Shown: one piece after another, positions 27,991 through 35,818 of the stretch
Layout: each line of letters starts with the position of its first letter
Position numbering within the stretch: position 1 is the first letter of the stretch
Assembly: GCF_022414575.1 (NCBI RefSeq)
Contig: NZ_JADWYQ010000030.1
Coordinates: 1-64,000 of the forward strand
DNA length: 64,000 bases
Origin: Streptomyces sp. MUM 178J
GTDB lineage: Bacteria; Actinomycetota; Actinomycetes; Streptomycetales; Streptomycetaceae
Direction of reading: 5' to 3'
Notes under the pieces: model-generated
Seen by the model: only the letters and a program-made list of their open reading frames with translations
Databases searched by the model: none
What the model was told of the DNA's origin: nothing
Program-made: the position numbers and the translations under genes

Positions 27991-28041
27991 GTCCTCAGGC
28001 GCCGGGACGGCCCGAGCCCAGCCCGTCCGGCGCCTGAGGAC
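27991..28041. terminator. long GC-rich hairpin
   Basis: The arms are GTCCTCAGGCGCC (27991-28003) and GGCGCCTGAGGAC (28029-28041), a perfect 13 bp. They are extended inward by GGGACGG/CCGTCC with one bulged G. This gives about 19 bp with a 12-base loop. The position between two converging genes (exonuclease and phosphotransferase) suits a bidirectional terminator. Confidence 0.6.
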
Positions 28042-28079
28042 GCACACGGCCTTCAGGCCACAGAGGACAGAGCCTTCAG

Positions 28080-28108
28080 GCTTTGCGCCGTGGGCCACGG
28101 CGCAAAGC
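28080..28108. terminator. perfect 13-bp hairpin with 3-base loop
   Basis: GCTTTGCGCCGTG (28080-28092) and CACGGCGCAAAGC (28096-28108) are perfectly complementary around GGC. It lies 122 bp past the phosphotransferase stop (minus strand) and is probably a terminator acting in one or both directions. Confidence 0.6.
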
Positions 28109-28230
28109 GGTCGAGCCCCGGGCAGGGGCGTGGGGCCGCCGGTCTGGCGGCGGGGGAGGCTGGGGGCTTGCCCCGGCCATGAGAGAAGGGGACAGGGGAC
28201 GCCACCCCTCGCAGCGGCAGCGGCGGTGCG

Positions 28231-29085
28231 TCAGAAGGCGTGCCAGCGGACCCGCGTGTCGCCGTCGCGGAGGGACGCCACCCGGCGGCGGAACTCCGCC
28301 AGGGCGCGCGGGTTCGCCGGCGCGTGCTGGGCCACCCAGGCGCAGCTCGCCGTCTCACGGGCGTCGCGGAGGACCTCGCAGCCGGCCCAGTCGCGTACGT
28401 CCCATCCGTAGGCCGACACAAACGCCGCATAGGCCTCGGGAGACAGCCCGTAGCGGTCGCGGGCGAGGGCCATGACCACCAGGTCGTGCTCGCGGTCATC
28501 CGAGGAGAAGGTCTCCAGGTCCAGCAGCACGGGGCCGTCCGGGCCTACATGGACGTTTCGGGGGAGCGCGTCGCCGTGGACCGGGCCGGGCGTCAGCCTC
28601 GGCGTGAGTCCGGCGGTCGTCGCGCGGAGGCGGTCGGCCCGCTCGCGCAGATATACGGCGTCGGCCGGGTCGATTGCGTCCCCCGCAAGCCGCAGCCACC
28701 GCTCCACCCCGCCCAGAAGCTCCCGCCGCGGCAGGGCGAAGGGCGCGGCGGGCAGTGCGTGCACCCGGCGCAGCAGTACCGCCAGATCCTCCGGTGCGGC
28801 GGTGCGTACGGCGTCGGGGAGCCGGTGCCACACCGTCACCGGGCAGCCCAGGGCCTGCCGCGGCTCCGGCTCCGCCGCCCGCACCGCGGGAACGCCCGAC
28901 TCCGCGAGCCAGGCGGCGACGGCGAGCTCCCGCTCGGCGCGGGGCGTCAACTCGGCACTCCGGCCGACCTTGACGACGAACTCACCCGTCTCGAACACGG
29001 CGTTCTCGCCGAGGGCCAGCAGCTTCGCGCCCTCCGCGGGCAGTCCGGCCGCCGTCAGCAGCCGTCGGGCCTGTGTCTCGTCCAT
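28231..29085 (-). CDS. aminoglycoside phosphotransferase-family (APH) protein
   Basis: This is a 284-aa protein from ATG 29085 (GTG 29088 directly precedes it). It is a kinase-like APH fold with K39 in FVVKVGRSAE, a catalytic loop VHGDALPRNVHVG (H170-G-D172, N177) and the metal Asp D189 in VLLDLETFSSDD. Family members phosphorylate small molecules such as aminoglycosides, choline or fructosamine. Nothing here shows resistance function, and streptomycete genomes carry many such copies with unknown substrates. It is divergent from the DUF1697 gene. Confidence 0.88.
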   Translation of the reverse strand: MDETQARRLLTAAGLPAEGAKLLALGENAVFETGEFVVKVGRSAELTPRAERELAVAAWLAESGVPAVRAAEPEPRQALGCPVTVWHRLPDAVRTAAPEDLAVLLRRVHALPAAPFALPRRELLGGVERWLRLAGDAIDPADAVYLRERADRLRATTAGLTPRLTPGPVHGDALPRNVHVGPDGPVLLDLETFSSDDREHDLVVMALARDRYGLSPEAYAAFVSAYGWDVRDWAGCEVLRDARETASCAWVAQHAPANPRALAEFRRRVASLRDGDTRVRWHAF

Positions 29086-29377
29086 CACGCGGCACAGTCT
29101 CGCATCGTGTCCTCCGCGTGATCGAATCCCAGAAGAAGTCTCCGAAGCGTGCCCATGTCGCCATGTTCTCCATGGCCGCCCACGGGCAGGGGGCCCGGTC
29201 CTCGAGCGGCAGGGTCCTGACGCGGTGCGGTCCGGCCGGATTCCCGCGGTCCTGTTGCGTAAGCTTGTGGAGCAGGTCACGGCTGTATGACGCACTTGAT
29301 CCGGGCGCGTCAATCAGACAGGGTTTTCCACCGGAGGCCCCGCACGGCCTCCCGTCCCGCCGGCCTTCCGCCGCGCG
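29086..29377. other. intergenic region, APH / DUF1697 divergence
   Basis: Together with the hairpin that follows, this is a 344-bp spacer between divergent starts. No small gene with a ribosome site is seen on either strand, and no clear promoter hexamers stand out. Confidence 0.4.
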
Positions 29378-29414
29378 CGGCCGCCGTGCCCTCCCCCACG
29401 GGGCACGGCGGCCG
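29378..29414 (+). promoter_or_regulatory. 14-bp perfect hairpin just upstream of the DUF1697 start
   Basis: CGGCCGCCGTGCCC (29378-29391) pairs perfectly with GGGCACGGCGGCCG (29401-29414) over a 9-base loop. It ends 15 bases before ATG 29430, so in the mRNA it would stand directly against the ribosome binding region. No gene on the plus strand ends upstream, so it is not an ordinary terminator of a neighbour. It could be an attenuator or a translation-controlling stem. Confidence 0.5.
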
Positions 29415-29429
29415 TCATATGGTGTGACG

Positions 29430-29981
29430 ATGACGACGAGGTATGCGGCGCTGCTGCGCGGGATCAACGTCGGGGGCCGCAGAAAGGTCCCGATGGCCGC
29501 TCTGCGTGAGGTCCTCGCCTCACTGGGCCACACGGACGTCGGCACCTATCTGCAGAGCGGGAACGCCGTCTTCTCCAGCGAGTCCGCGGATGAGCAGGCG
29601 CTCTCGGCGGAGTTGGAGAAGGCCATCGAGGACCGCTTCGGGTTCGACGTGGACTGCCTGGTGCGCGGCGGCGACTATCTGCGCGCGGTCATCGACGCCT
29701 GCCCGTTCCCCGCCGCCTCGCTGGAGGGGAAGCAGCTCCATGTCACCTTTCTCTCCGAGGCCGTCGACCCCGCCCGGCTCGCACCGGTCGACCCACAGGC
29801 CTTTCTCCCCGAGGAGTTCCGTCTCGGCGACAGGGCGCTGTACCTCTACCTCCCCGAGGGCATGGGCCGTTCCAAGCTCGCCGAAGCGCTCGCCAGGCCG
29901 TCCTTGTTCAAGGAGGTCACCGCCACCAGTCGCAACTGGAACACCGTGGTCAAACTGGCGGAGCTGACCGATGCCGACTGA
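29430..29981 (+). CDS. DUF1697 protein
   Basis: This is a 183-aa protein from ATG 29430, the usual length for the family. It has the typical MTTRYAALLRGINVGGRRKVPMA N-terminus, TYLQSGNAVF, then LPEEFRLGDRALYLYLPEGMGRSKLAEAL and TSRNWNTVVKLAEL. DUF1697 proteins are small alpha/beta proteins of unknown biochemical function. The ribosome site is weak, and a strong hairpin sits 15 bases upstream of the start. Its stop overlaps the start of the next gene by 11 bp, so the two are translated together. Confidence 0.92.
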   Translation: MTTRYAALLRGINVGGRRKVPMAALREVLASLGHTDVGTYLQSGNAVFSSESADEQALSAELEKAIEDRFGFDVDCLVRGGDYLRAVIDACPFPAASLEGKQLHVTFLSEAVDPARLAPVDPQAFLPEEFRLGDRALYLYLPEGMGRSKLAEALARPSLFKEVTATSRNWNTVVKLAELTDAD

Positions 29982-30354
29982 GCCCGCGGACCCCGTCGGC
30001 GCCGCCATGGAGGCGGAGCTCAGGCTGCTCGACCCGGCCGTGCGCATCTCGCCCCAGCAACTCGCCGAACTGCTGCACCCGGACTTCTGCGGAATCGGCG
30101 CCTCCGGCCGCACCTGGAACCGCGACACTGTCACCGCAGCCCTCACCACGCGCCTCGAATCCGCCCAACGCCCCATCACCGCCTCGCATATGAGAGGCGT
30201 CCAGCTCGCTCCCGACGTGGTGCATCTGACCTTCGACACCGAGTCAGGAGCCCAGCGCACCCACCGCAGCTCGCTGTGGCGGCTGACGGAGGGACGCTGG
30301 CTGCTCTACTTCCACCAGGGCACGCACTTCGGCGCTCGCGCCGACGCAGGGTGA
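29971..30354 (+). CDS. NTF2-like (DUF4440) protein
   Basis: This is a 127-aa protein from ATG 29971, overlapping the DUF1697 stop. The pattern AELRLLDPAVRISPQQLAELLHPDFCGIGASGRTWNRDTV, then VHLTFDTESGAQRTHRSSLWRLTEGRWLLYFHQGT is that of NTF2-like DUF4440 proteins. These form a cone-shaped pocket and include isomerases and many uncharacterised members. The substrate is unknown. Confidence 0.88.
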   Translation: MPTEPADPVGAAMEAELRLLDPAVRISPQQLAELLHPDFCGIGASGRTWNRDTVTAALTTRLESAQRPITASHMRGVQLAPDVVHLTFDTESGAQRTHRSSLWRLTEGRWLLYFHQGTHFGARADAG

Positions 30355-30502
30355 ACCCGCCGCGGAATGGGCCCACGCGCAACAGGCCGGACCGGCCCGG
30401 ACCTCCGGGCCAGTCGGACCGGCCCGGACTTCCGCAGTCGGACCCTCGTGGGCCACGCCGACTTCCTCGAACTCGAGCGGATCCGCAGCGGCAGCCTGCG
30501 GC

Positions 30503-31276
30503 TCAGCCGACCGCCGCCAGCAGATCCTCACTCCGCGCGGAGGCGTCATAGCGCCGGAGCAGCAGCCGGGCCAGCTCCGGGGCCGGGCCGAGGACGTCGG
30601 CCAGTACATCCGCCCCGGCCTCACTCGCCCCGGCGGCGATGCGGTCCGGCAGCCGGCCCGGTGCGATCACATACGGGGCGACGGCGACGCGCCGGACGCC
30701 TTCGGCGCGCAGCGCCCGTACCGCCTGCCCGGTCCGTGGAAGAGCAGCGGAGGCGAACGCAGGCCGCACGGCGCACCAACCGGTGTGCCGCAGCTCCCGC
30801 GCCATTTCAGCGATCACTGCGATCGCCTCCGGGTCGGTGGAGCCCGCCGAGGCCAGGACCAGTCCGGTGTCGGAGCGGTCGCGGGGGCCGAGGCCGGCTT
30901 CGAACAGTCGGCGCTCCAGCGCGCCGCGCAGCAGCGGCGAAGGGCCGAGCACCTCCGCCTGGCGGATGCGCAGCGCCGCCGGAGCGGCCCGCAGCACCGA
31001 GGGGATGTCCGCCTTTGCATGGAAGGCGCGGGTCAGCAGCAGCGGCAGGGCGACCACATCGCGTGCTCCCTCGTCCGCCAGCCGCTCCAGCACCCGCGGT
31101 GCGGACGGGGCGTTGAAGTCCAGAAACGCGGTCTCCACCCGCAGCCCGGGACGCAGTTCGGCAGCCCGGCGCACGAGGGCGTGCACGGTCGCGGCGTGCC
31201 GCGGATCGCGGCTGCCGTGCGCGATGACCAGCAGCACGGGTCGCCGGCCGGCAGGGCTGTTGATGTGGTGGCGCAT
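30503..31276 (-). CDS. sirohydrochlorin chelatase (CbiX/SirB type)
   Basis: This is a 257-aa protein from ATG 31276. It consists of two tandem chelatase-fold halves. The first has LLVIAHGSRDPR with the metal-binding H20 and PLLLTRAFHAKADIP with the second His; the second (LVLASAGSTDPEAI) has lost the His. This is the two-domain CbiX form. It inserts iron (or cobalt) into sirohydrochlorin. As the last gene of the sulfur operon it most likely makes siroheme for the Sir enzyme encoded at the operon start. It lies 9 bp after the permease stop. Confidence 0.9.
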   Translation of the reverse strand: MRHHINSPAGRRPVLLVIAHGSRDPRHAATVHALVRRAAELRPGLRVETAFLDFNAPSAPRVLERLADEGARDVVALPLLLTRAFHAKADIPSVLRAAPAALRIRQAEVLGPSPLLRGALERRLFEAGLGPRDRSDTGLVLASAGSTDPEAIAVIAEMARELRHTGWCAVRPAFASAALPRTGQAVRALRAEGVRRVAVAPYVIAPGRLPDRIAAGASEAGADVLADVLGPAPELARLLLRRYDASARSEDLLAAVG

Positions 31277-31285
31277 GACAGTGCC

Positions 31286-32209
31286 TCAGCTCCTGGCCAG
31301 CAGACCGCGGCTGCGCAGCACCCAGCGCTCCAGCGGGCTGAAGATCAGCAGGTCGATGGCGATGCCGACGATCAGGATCAGCAGGATGGCGAGGAACACG
31401 CCGGGCATGTCGAAGTTGTTCCGGCCGTTCTCCAGCAGCTGCCCCAGGCCCAGACCCAGCTCCGGCGAGGAGGCGATGATCTCCGCGGCCATCAGGGACC
31501 GCCAGGAGAACGCCCAGCCCTGCTTCAGTCCGGCCAGATAGCCGGGAAGCGCCGCCGGCATCACGATGTGCAGAGTGCCGCGCAGCCCCGTCGCGCCGAG
31601 CGTGCGCCCGGCCCGGAGATACAGCGGCGGTACCTGGTCCACACCCGACACCAGGCCGTTGGCGATCGACGGCACCGCGCCCAGCAGGATCACCGCGAAC
31701 ATCATCGTGTCATTGAGACCCAGCCAGATGACCGCGGGCGGCACCCAGGCCACGGACGGCAGCGACTGAAGTCCTGACAGGATCGGCCGGATCGCGGCGC
31801 GTACGAACGCCACCCGCGCCACGAGCAGTCCGAGCGGGGTGCCGATGGCCAGCGCCAGCAGAAAGCCCAGCAGACCTCGGGAGACCGAGGTCCAGACGAC
31901 CTCGTGGAGCGTGCCCTGCAACCACATCTCGGACAGGCTGTCCCACACCGCGGATGGAGCGGGCAGCTTGTACTCCTCGGTGACCTTGACCCACACCAGC
32001 AGCTGCCACACCACCAGCACCAGTGCCACCGCCGTCAGCGGCGGCAGCACCTTCTTCAGCAGCACCTCCCGCACCGGTGTACGGCGCGTCTGCACCGACT
32101 CCAGCGCATCCAGGCCCGCCTCCAGACCGGCCAGATCATCGCCCTTGGCGGCGGCGGGCGCGGCGGCGTCGGCACGCGTCCCGGTCGTACCCGTATCAGT
32201 GCCGGCCAT
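31286..32209 (-). CDS. ssuC: sulfonate/taurine-type ABC transporter permease
   Basis: This is a 307-aa protein from ATG 32209. A hydrophilic N-terminus of about 50 residues is followed by six membrane helices of the BPD_transp_1 fold (LPPLTAVALVLVVWQLL first). The EAA loop reads AGRTLGATGLRGTLHIVMPAALPGYLAGLKQGWAFSW. This form belongs to the SsuC/TauC/NrtB group. Its start overlaps the ATPase stop by 14 bp, indicating coupled translation. The symbol is by analogy; the imported compound (alkanesulfonate, taurine or another) is not proven. Confidence 0.88.
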   Translation of the reverse strand: MAGTDTGTTGTRADAAAPAAAKGDDLAGLEAGLDALESVQTRRTPVREVLLKKVLPPLTAVALVLVVWQLLVWVKVTEEYKLPAPSAVWDSLSEMWLQGTLHEVVWTSVSRGLLGFLLALAIGTPLGLLVARVAFVRAAIRPILSGLQSLPSVAWVPPAVIWLGLNDTMMFAVILLGAVPSIANGLVSGVDQVPPLYLRAGRTLGATGLRGTLHIVMPAALPGYLAGLKQGWAFSWRSLMAAEIIASSPELGLGLGQLLENGRNNFDMPGVFLAILLILIVGIAIDLLIFSPLERWVLRSRGLLARS

Positions 32210-33032
32210 GACGGCGGATCTCCCCACGCAGCTCTTCGGTGATCTCGACGGACAGCTCCGCCACCGCGGCATCCTCGATGCGGCGCGGCTGGTCGATGTC
32301 CACCGTCCACTCCCGGGCGATCCGGCCCGGCCGCGACGACAGCAGCACCACACGCTGCGCCAGCCGCACGGCCTCACGGACGTTGTGCGTCACGAACAGC
32401 ACCGAGAGATCCGTCTCCCGCCAGATCCGGGTCAGCTCGTCGTGCAGCACATCCCGGGTGATCGCGTCCAGCGCCGCGAACGGCTCGTCCATCAGCAGCA
32501 GTCGGCTGTCCTGCGCCAGTGCCCGCGCCATCGCCACGCGCTGCCGCATGCCGCCCGACAGCTCGTGCACCCGCTTGCCGTACGCGCCGCCCAGCCGGAC
32601 CAGCTCCAGCAGCCGCTCGGCCTCACCGCGCCGGTCCCGCTTGGGCACCCCCCGCAGCTTCAGCGCCAGCTCGACGTTCTTGCCCGCGGTCAGCCACGGG
32701 AACAGGGCATGCTCCTGGAACATCAGGGCCGGCCGGCCGTCGGTGGTGATCGAGCCGGCGCTCGGGCGGTCCAGGCCCGCCACCAGGTTCAGCAGCGTCG
32801 ACTTGCCGCAGCCGGACGCCCCCAGCAGGGTGACGAACTCACCGGGCGCCACATCGAGGGAGATGTCGTCCAGGACGGGCTGCGCCCCCGCGGGCCCGGC
32901 GAAGGACTTGGAGACATGCTCGATGCGGGCCGCGTACGGAGCGGCGGCGGGAGCGAGGGCGGAGTCCGTCGTCGAACGGTCCCCGGCCCGGCGCACCGTG
33001 TCCTTCGTCAGGGTCTGCGCGGTCTGGGCCAT
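32196..33032 (-). CDS. ssuB: sulfonate/taurine-type ABC transporter ATPase
   Basis: This is a 278-aa protein from ATG 33032, chosen because AGGAGG lies 8 bases upstream; a GTG three codons earlier would overlap that site. It has Walker A GASGCGKST, Q-loop MFQEHALFPWL, signature LSGGMRQRVAMARAL, Walker B LLLMDEPFAALD and H-loop FVTHNVREA. The subfamily with LTAGKNVELALKLRGV is that of nitrate/sulfonate/taurine uptake. It powers the permease encoded next in the operon. Confidence 0.9.
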   Translation of the reverse strand: MAQTAQTLTKDTVRRAGDRSTTDSALAPAAAPYAARIEHVSKSFAGPAGAQPVLDDISLDVAPGEFVTLLGASGCGKSTLLNLVAGLDRPSAGSITTDGRPALMFQEHALFPWLTAGKNVELALKLRGVPKRDRRGEAERLLELVRLGGAYGKRVHELSGGMRQRVAMARALAQDSRLLLMDEPFAALDAITRDVLHDELTRIWRETDLSVLFVTHNVREAVRLAQRVVLLSSRPGRIAREWTVDIDQPRRIEDAAVAELSVEITEELRGEIRRHGRH

Positions 33033-33078
33033 GGTCGTCACCTCCTGAGTCCTGTTGTGGGTCGAATTGCGTACACGG

Positions 33079-34233
33079 CTACCGCCTGCCGACGCCGAGG
33101 CCGTCGTCGGCGACGGCGGGTCTGCCCTCTGCGGCGAGCACCTTGTTCAGCGGCCCCAGGTCGTAGATCCCGGTGATCTCGGCGAGGGCAGTCTCGTCCA
33201 GCAGCCCCGCCTGCACCGCGTGCCCGGCCTGCGCCCGCAGGGTCGCGGCCAGCGGGTCGTCGGTGAAGTGGATCGAAGGCCACGCCGGGTCGATCACCTC
33301 GGCGGGCAGCGGCTTGCCGGTCAGCTTCGCCAGCCGCGCGTTGGCGGACCGCTTCGCCTTCTCCGGGTTGGCGTTGATCCACTCATTGGTCTTCACCGCG
33401 CCCCGCAGCACCGCCTCCACCACATCGGGGTGCTTGTCGAGGAACTTCTGCGACACGATCACATTCGTGATCGTGAACTTCTTCCCGGGCCACAGCGAGG
33501 CCTCGTCGAGCAGCACCTTCGCGCCCTTCGCGACCAGCTGAGATGCGGTCGGCTCGGGCACCCACGCCCCGTCGACGGAGCCGGAGGCAAAGGCGTCCGG
33601 GGTCACCTTGTTGTCGGTGCGCAGCACGGAGACGTCGCCCTTGCCGCTCTGCGGGTCGACCTTCCAGCCCTGCTGGGCGATCCAGTCCAGGAACGCCACG
33701 TCCTGGGTGTTGCCCAGCTGGGGAGTGGCGATCCGCTTGCCCTTGACGTCGCCCGGGGTCCTGATCTTCTCCGGGTCGACCACCAGCTTCACCCCGCCGG
33801 AGGCCGCACCGGCCACGATCCGCAGATTCCGCCCCTTCGCCTTGGTGTAGCCGTTGATCGCGGGGGAGGGGCCGATGAAGCCGATGTCGATGGAGCCCGC
33901 GTTCAGCGCCTCGATCTCCGAGGGGCCCGCATTGAAGCTCGCCGTGGACACCCGGGTGCCGCCCAGCTCCTTCTGGAAGAAGCCCTCCTGGTCCCCGACC
34001 AGTGCCGTGGCATGCGTCAGATTGGGGAAGTACCCGATCCGCACCGTGTCGGCCGACAGCTTCTTCCCCCGGGCGACCGGCACGGCGTCGTCGTTCCGCT
34101 GCGCCTGGGAGCCGTAGCCGCACGCGGTCAGCGCTGCGGCGAGCAGCGGCAGCGCCGCCGCGAACGCCAAAGCGCGGCGTAGGGCGGCGGTGCGCGTGCG
34201 GGTGCGTCGCGGGGAGGTGCGAGGGGCTGGCAC
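33079..34233 (-). CDS. ssuA: ABC transporter substrate-binding lipoprotein, sulfonate type
   Basis: This is a protein of about 384 aa with an Arg-rich n-region, hydrophobic core and lipobox LTACG. The mature part has VRIGYFPNLTHATALVGDQEGFFQKELGG, SIDIGFIGPSPAINGY, ASGSVDGAWVPEPTASQLV, which is the SsuA/TauA-like (SBP_bac) type II binding fold. It captures the sulfonate or related compound outside the membrane. I chose GTG 34233 since GAGAGGA lies 9 bases upstream; GTG 34266 is less well placed. It is separated from cysN by 218 bp that contain a small coupled ORF. Confidence 0.88.
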   Translation of the reverse strand: MPAPRTSPRRTRTRTAALRRALAFAAALPLLAAALTACGYGSQAQRNDDAVPVARGKKLSADTVRIGYFPNLTHATALVGDQEGFFQKELGGTRVSTASFNAGPSEIEALNAGSIDIGFIGPSPAINGYTKAKGRNLRIVAGAASGGVKLVVDPEKIRTPGDVKGKRIATPQLGNTQDVAFLDWIAQQGWKVDPQSGKGDVSVLRTDNKVTPDAFASGSVDGAWVPEPTASQLVAKGAKVLLDEASLWPGKKFTITNVIVSQKFLDKHPDVVEAVLRGAVKTNEWINANPEKAKRSANARLAKLTGKPLPAEVIDPAWPSIHFTDDPLAATLRAQAGHAVQAGLLDETALAEITGIYDLGPLNKVLAAEGRPAVADDGLGVGRR

Positions 34234-34350
34234 GGGAGGGGTTCCTCTCGTCGGCCCGGCTCTCACATCACCTCGGATCGCCGGGTGACGCGGCCGGGTT
34301 GGCGGCGGGTTCGGGTCTTCGACTGCGCGGCGGGCAGTACGGCGGGCAGG

Positions 34351-34452
34351 TCAGCGCCCACATCGCGCCACCCCGCCGGCCCCCGCGCCGAGGGTGCCTC
34401 CGCCGACGCGGCCGCCCTCCTTGGCGAAGGTCCCGAAGAAGTCGTCGGCCAT
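34351..34452 (-). CDS. possible 33-aa peptide coupled to cysN
   Basis: The stop of cysN and an ATG overlap as TGATG (34454-34450), opening a frame MADDFFGTFAKEGGRVGGG... of 33 codons ending at TGA 34353-34351. Nearly every codon ends in G or C, as in real genes of this genome. There is no recognisable domain. It may be a small protein, an eroded gene, or a chance frame. Confidence 0.3.
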   Translation of the reverse strand: MADDFFGTFAKEGGRVGGGTLGAGAGGVARCGR

Positions 34453-35816
34453 CAGAAGTCCCAGCCGTCGTCGTCCGCCGCCGCGGCCTCGGCGGCTTCG
34501 GCGGTGGCGGCGAAGGATGTTCCGGCCATGCCGGCCGCCAGTGTCGTGCCGTCGGCCGGATCGATCAGCAGGAACGATCCGGTGCGCCGGGAGTCGGCGT
34601 ACGCGTCTATCGCCAGCGGCTCCGCGGTGCGCACCACGACCCGGCCGATGTCATTGGCGACCAGCTGCCCCGGGTCCGAATGCTGGGACAGGTCGTCCAG
34701 TGTCAGACGGGACGGGATCTCCTTCACGATCGCCTTGACCGTGCGGGTGGTGTGCTTGAGCAGCACCCGGTGGCCGACCCTGAGCGGTTCGTCCGCCACA
34801 TGGCAGACGGTGGCCTCGACATCCTGGGACGTCGCCGGGGCGTCGCCGCTCGGCACGATCAGATCGCCGCGGGAGACGTCGATGTCGTCCTCGAGCAGCA
34901 GCGTGACGGACTGCGGGGTCCAGGCGATGTCCACCGCCTCGCCGAGCAGGTCGATGCCCTTGATCCGGCTGGTGCGGCCGGAGGGCAGCACGGTCACCTG
35001 CTCGCCGACCCGGAACGCGCCCGCGGCGATCTGCCCCGCGTAGCCACGGTAGTCGGGGTGCTCCGCGGTCTGCGGCCGGATCACATACTGCACCGGCAGC
35101 CGGGCGTGGCAGCCGGTCAGGTCATGGCTGACCGGGACCGTCTCCAGATGCTCCAGCACGGTCGGCCCGGAGTACCAGCCCATGTTCGCCGACGCCTCGA
35201 CCACGTTGTCCCCGGCGAGCGCCGAGATCGGGACGGCTGTGACCTCGGGGACGCCCAGCTCGGTCGCGTACGCAGTGAACTCCTCGGCGATCGCGGCGAA
35301 GACGGCCTCCTCGTAGCCGACGAGATCCATCTTGTTGACGGCGAGGACGACATGCGGCACGCGCAGCAGCGCGGCGATCGCGGCATGGCGCCGGGTCTGC
35401 TCGACGACCCCGTTGCGGGCGTCGACCAGGATGACCGTCAGCTCGGCGGTGGACGCGCCCGTCACCATGTTCCGGGTGTACTGCACATGCCCCGGGGTGT
35501 CGGCGAGGATGAACCTGCGGCGCGGGGTGGCGAAGTAGCGGTACGCCACGTCGATCGTGATGCCCTGCTCACGCTCGGCCCGCAGGCCGTCCGTCAGCAG
35601 CGCCAGGTCGGGGGCCTCCTGGCCGCGGGAGCGGGAGGCGTGCTCGACGGCCTCCAACTGGTCGGCGAGCACCGACTTGGAGTCGTGCAGCAGCCGGCCC
35701 ACCAGGGTGGACTTGCCGTCGTCCACCGAACCGGCGGTGGCGAAGCGCAGCAGGGTGGTGGCCGACAGCAGCCCGTCGGAGTCGGCGGACGCGGCGGAGG
35801 GGGTGGTTGTGCTCAT
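34452..35816 (-). CDS. cysN: sulfate adenylyltransferase subunit 1 (GTPase)
   Basis: This is a 454-aa protein from ATG 35816. It has the EF-Tu-like GTPase motifs G1 GSVDDGKST (29-37), G3 DTPGH (106-110) and G4 NKMD (161-164), followed by two beta-barrel domains. CysN couples GTP hydrolysis to the synthesis of APS from sulfate and ATP by CysD. The usual fusion to CysC seen in some bacteria is absent; CysC is separate here. Only 2 bp separate the cysD stop from this start. Confidence 0.96.
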   Translation of the reverse strand: MSTTTPSAASADSDGLLSATTLLRFATAGSVDDGKSTLVGRLLHDSKSVLADQLEAVEHASRSRGQEAPDLALLTDGLRAEREQGITIDVAYRYFATPRRRFILADTPGHVQYTRNMVTGASTAELTVILVDARNGVVEQTRRHAAIAALLRVPHVVLAVNKMDLVGYEEAVFAAIAEEFTAYATELGVPEVTAVPISALAGDNVVEASANMGWYSGPTVLEHLETVPVSHDLTGCHARLPVQYVIRPQTAEHPDYRGYAGQIAAGAFRVGEQVTVLPSGRTSRIKGIDLLGEAVDIAWTPQSVTLLLEDDIDVSRGDLIVPSGDAPATSQDVEATVCHVADEPLRVGHRVLLKHTTRTVKAIVKEIPSRLTLDDLSQHSDPGQLVANDIGRVVVRTAEPLAIDAYADSRRTGSFLLIDPADGTTLAAGMAGTSFAATAEAAEAAAADDDGWDF

Positions 35817-35818
35817 GT

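Larger units (their letters stand above)
27456..28230. other. 775-bp gene-poor region with GC-rich repeats and hairpins
   Basis: I find no convincing gene here on either strand; short open frames show no family motif or ribosome site. The first half is made of degenerate GGGTTCCGCC/GGGGCCCTTCGCCCC-type repeats continuous with the 3' end of the exonuclease gene. The second half holds two strong hairpins (27991-28041 and 28080-28108). Confidence 0.6.

Noticed and set aside
28231..29085. Antibiotic resistance determinant
   Set aside because: The APH fold alone does not show drug phosphorylation; there is no resistance context and such family members are common in this genus.
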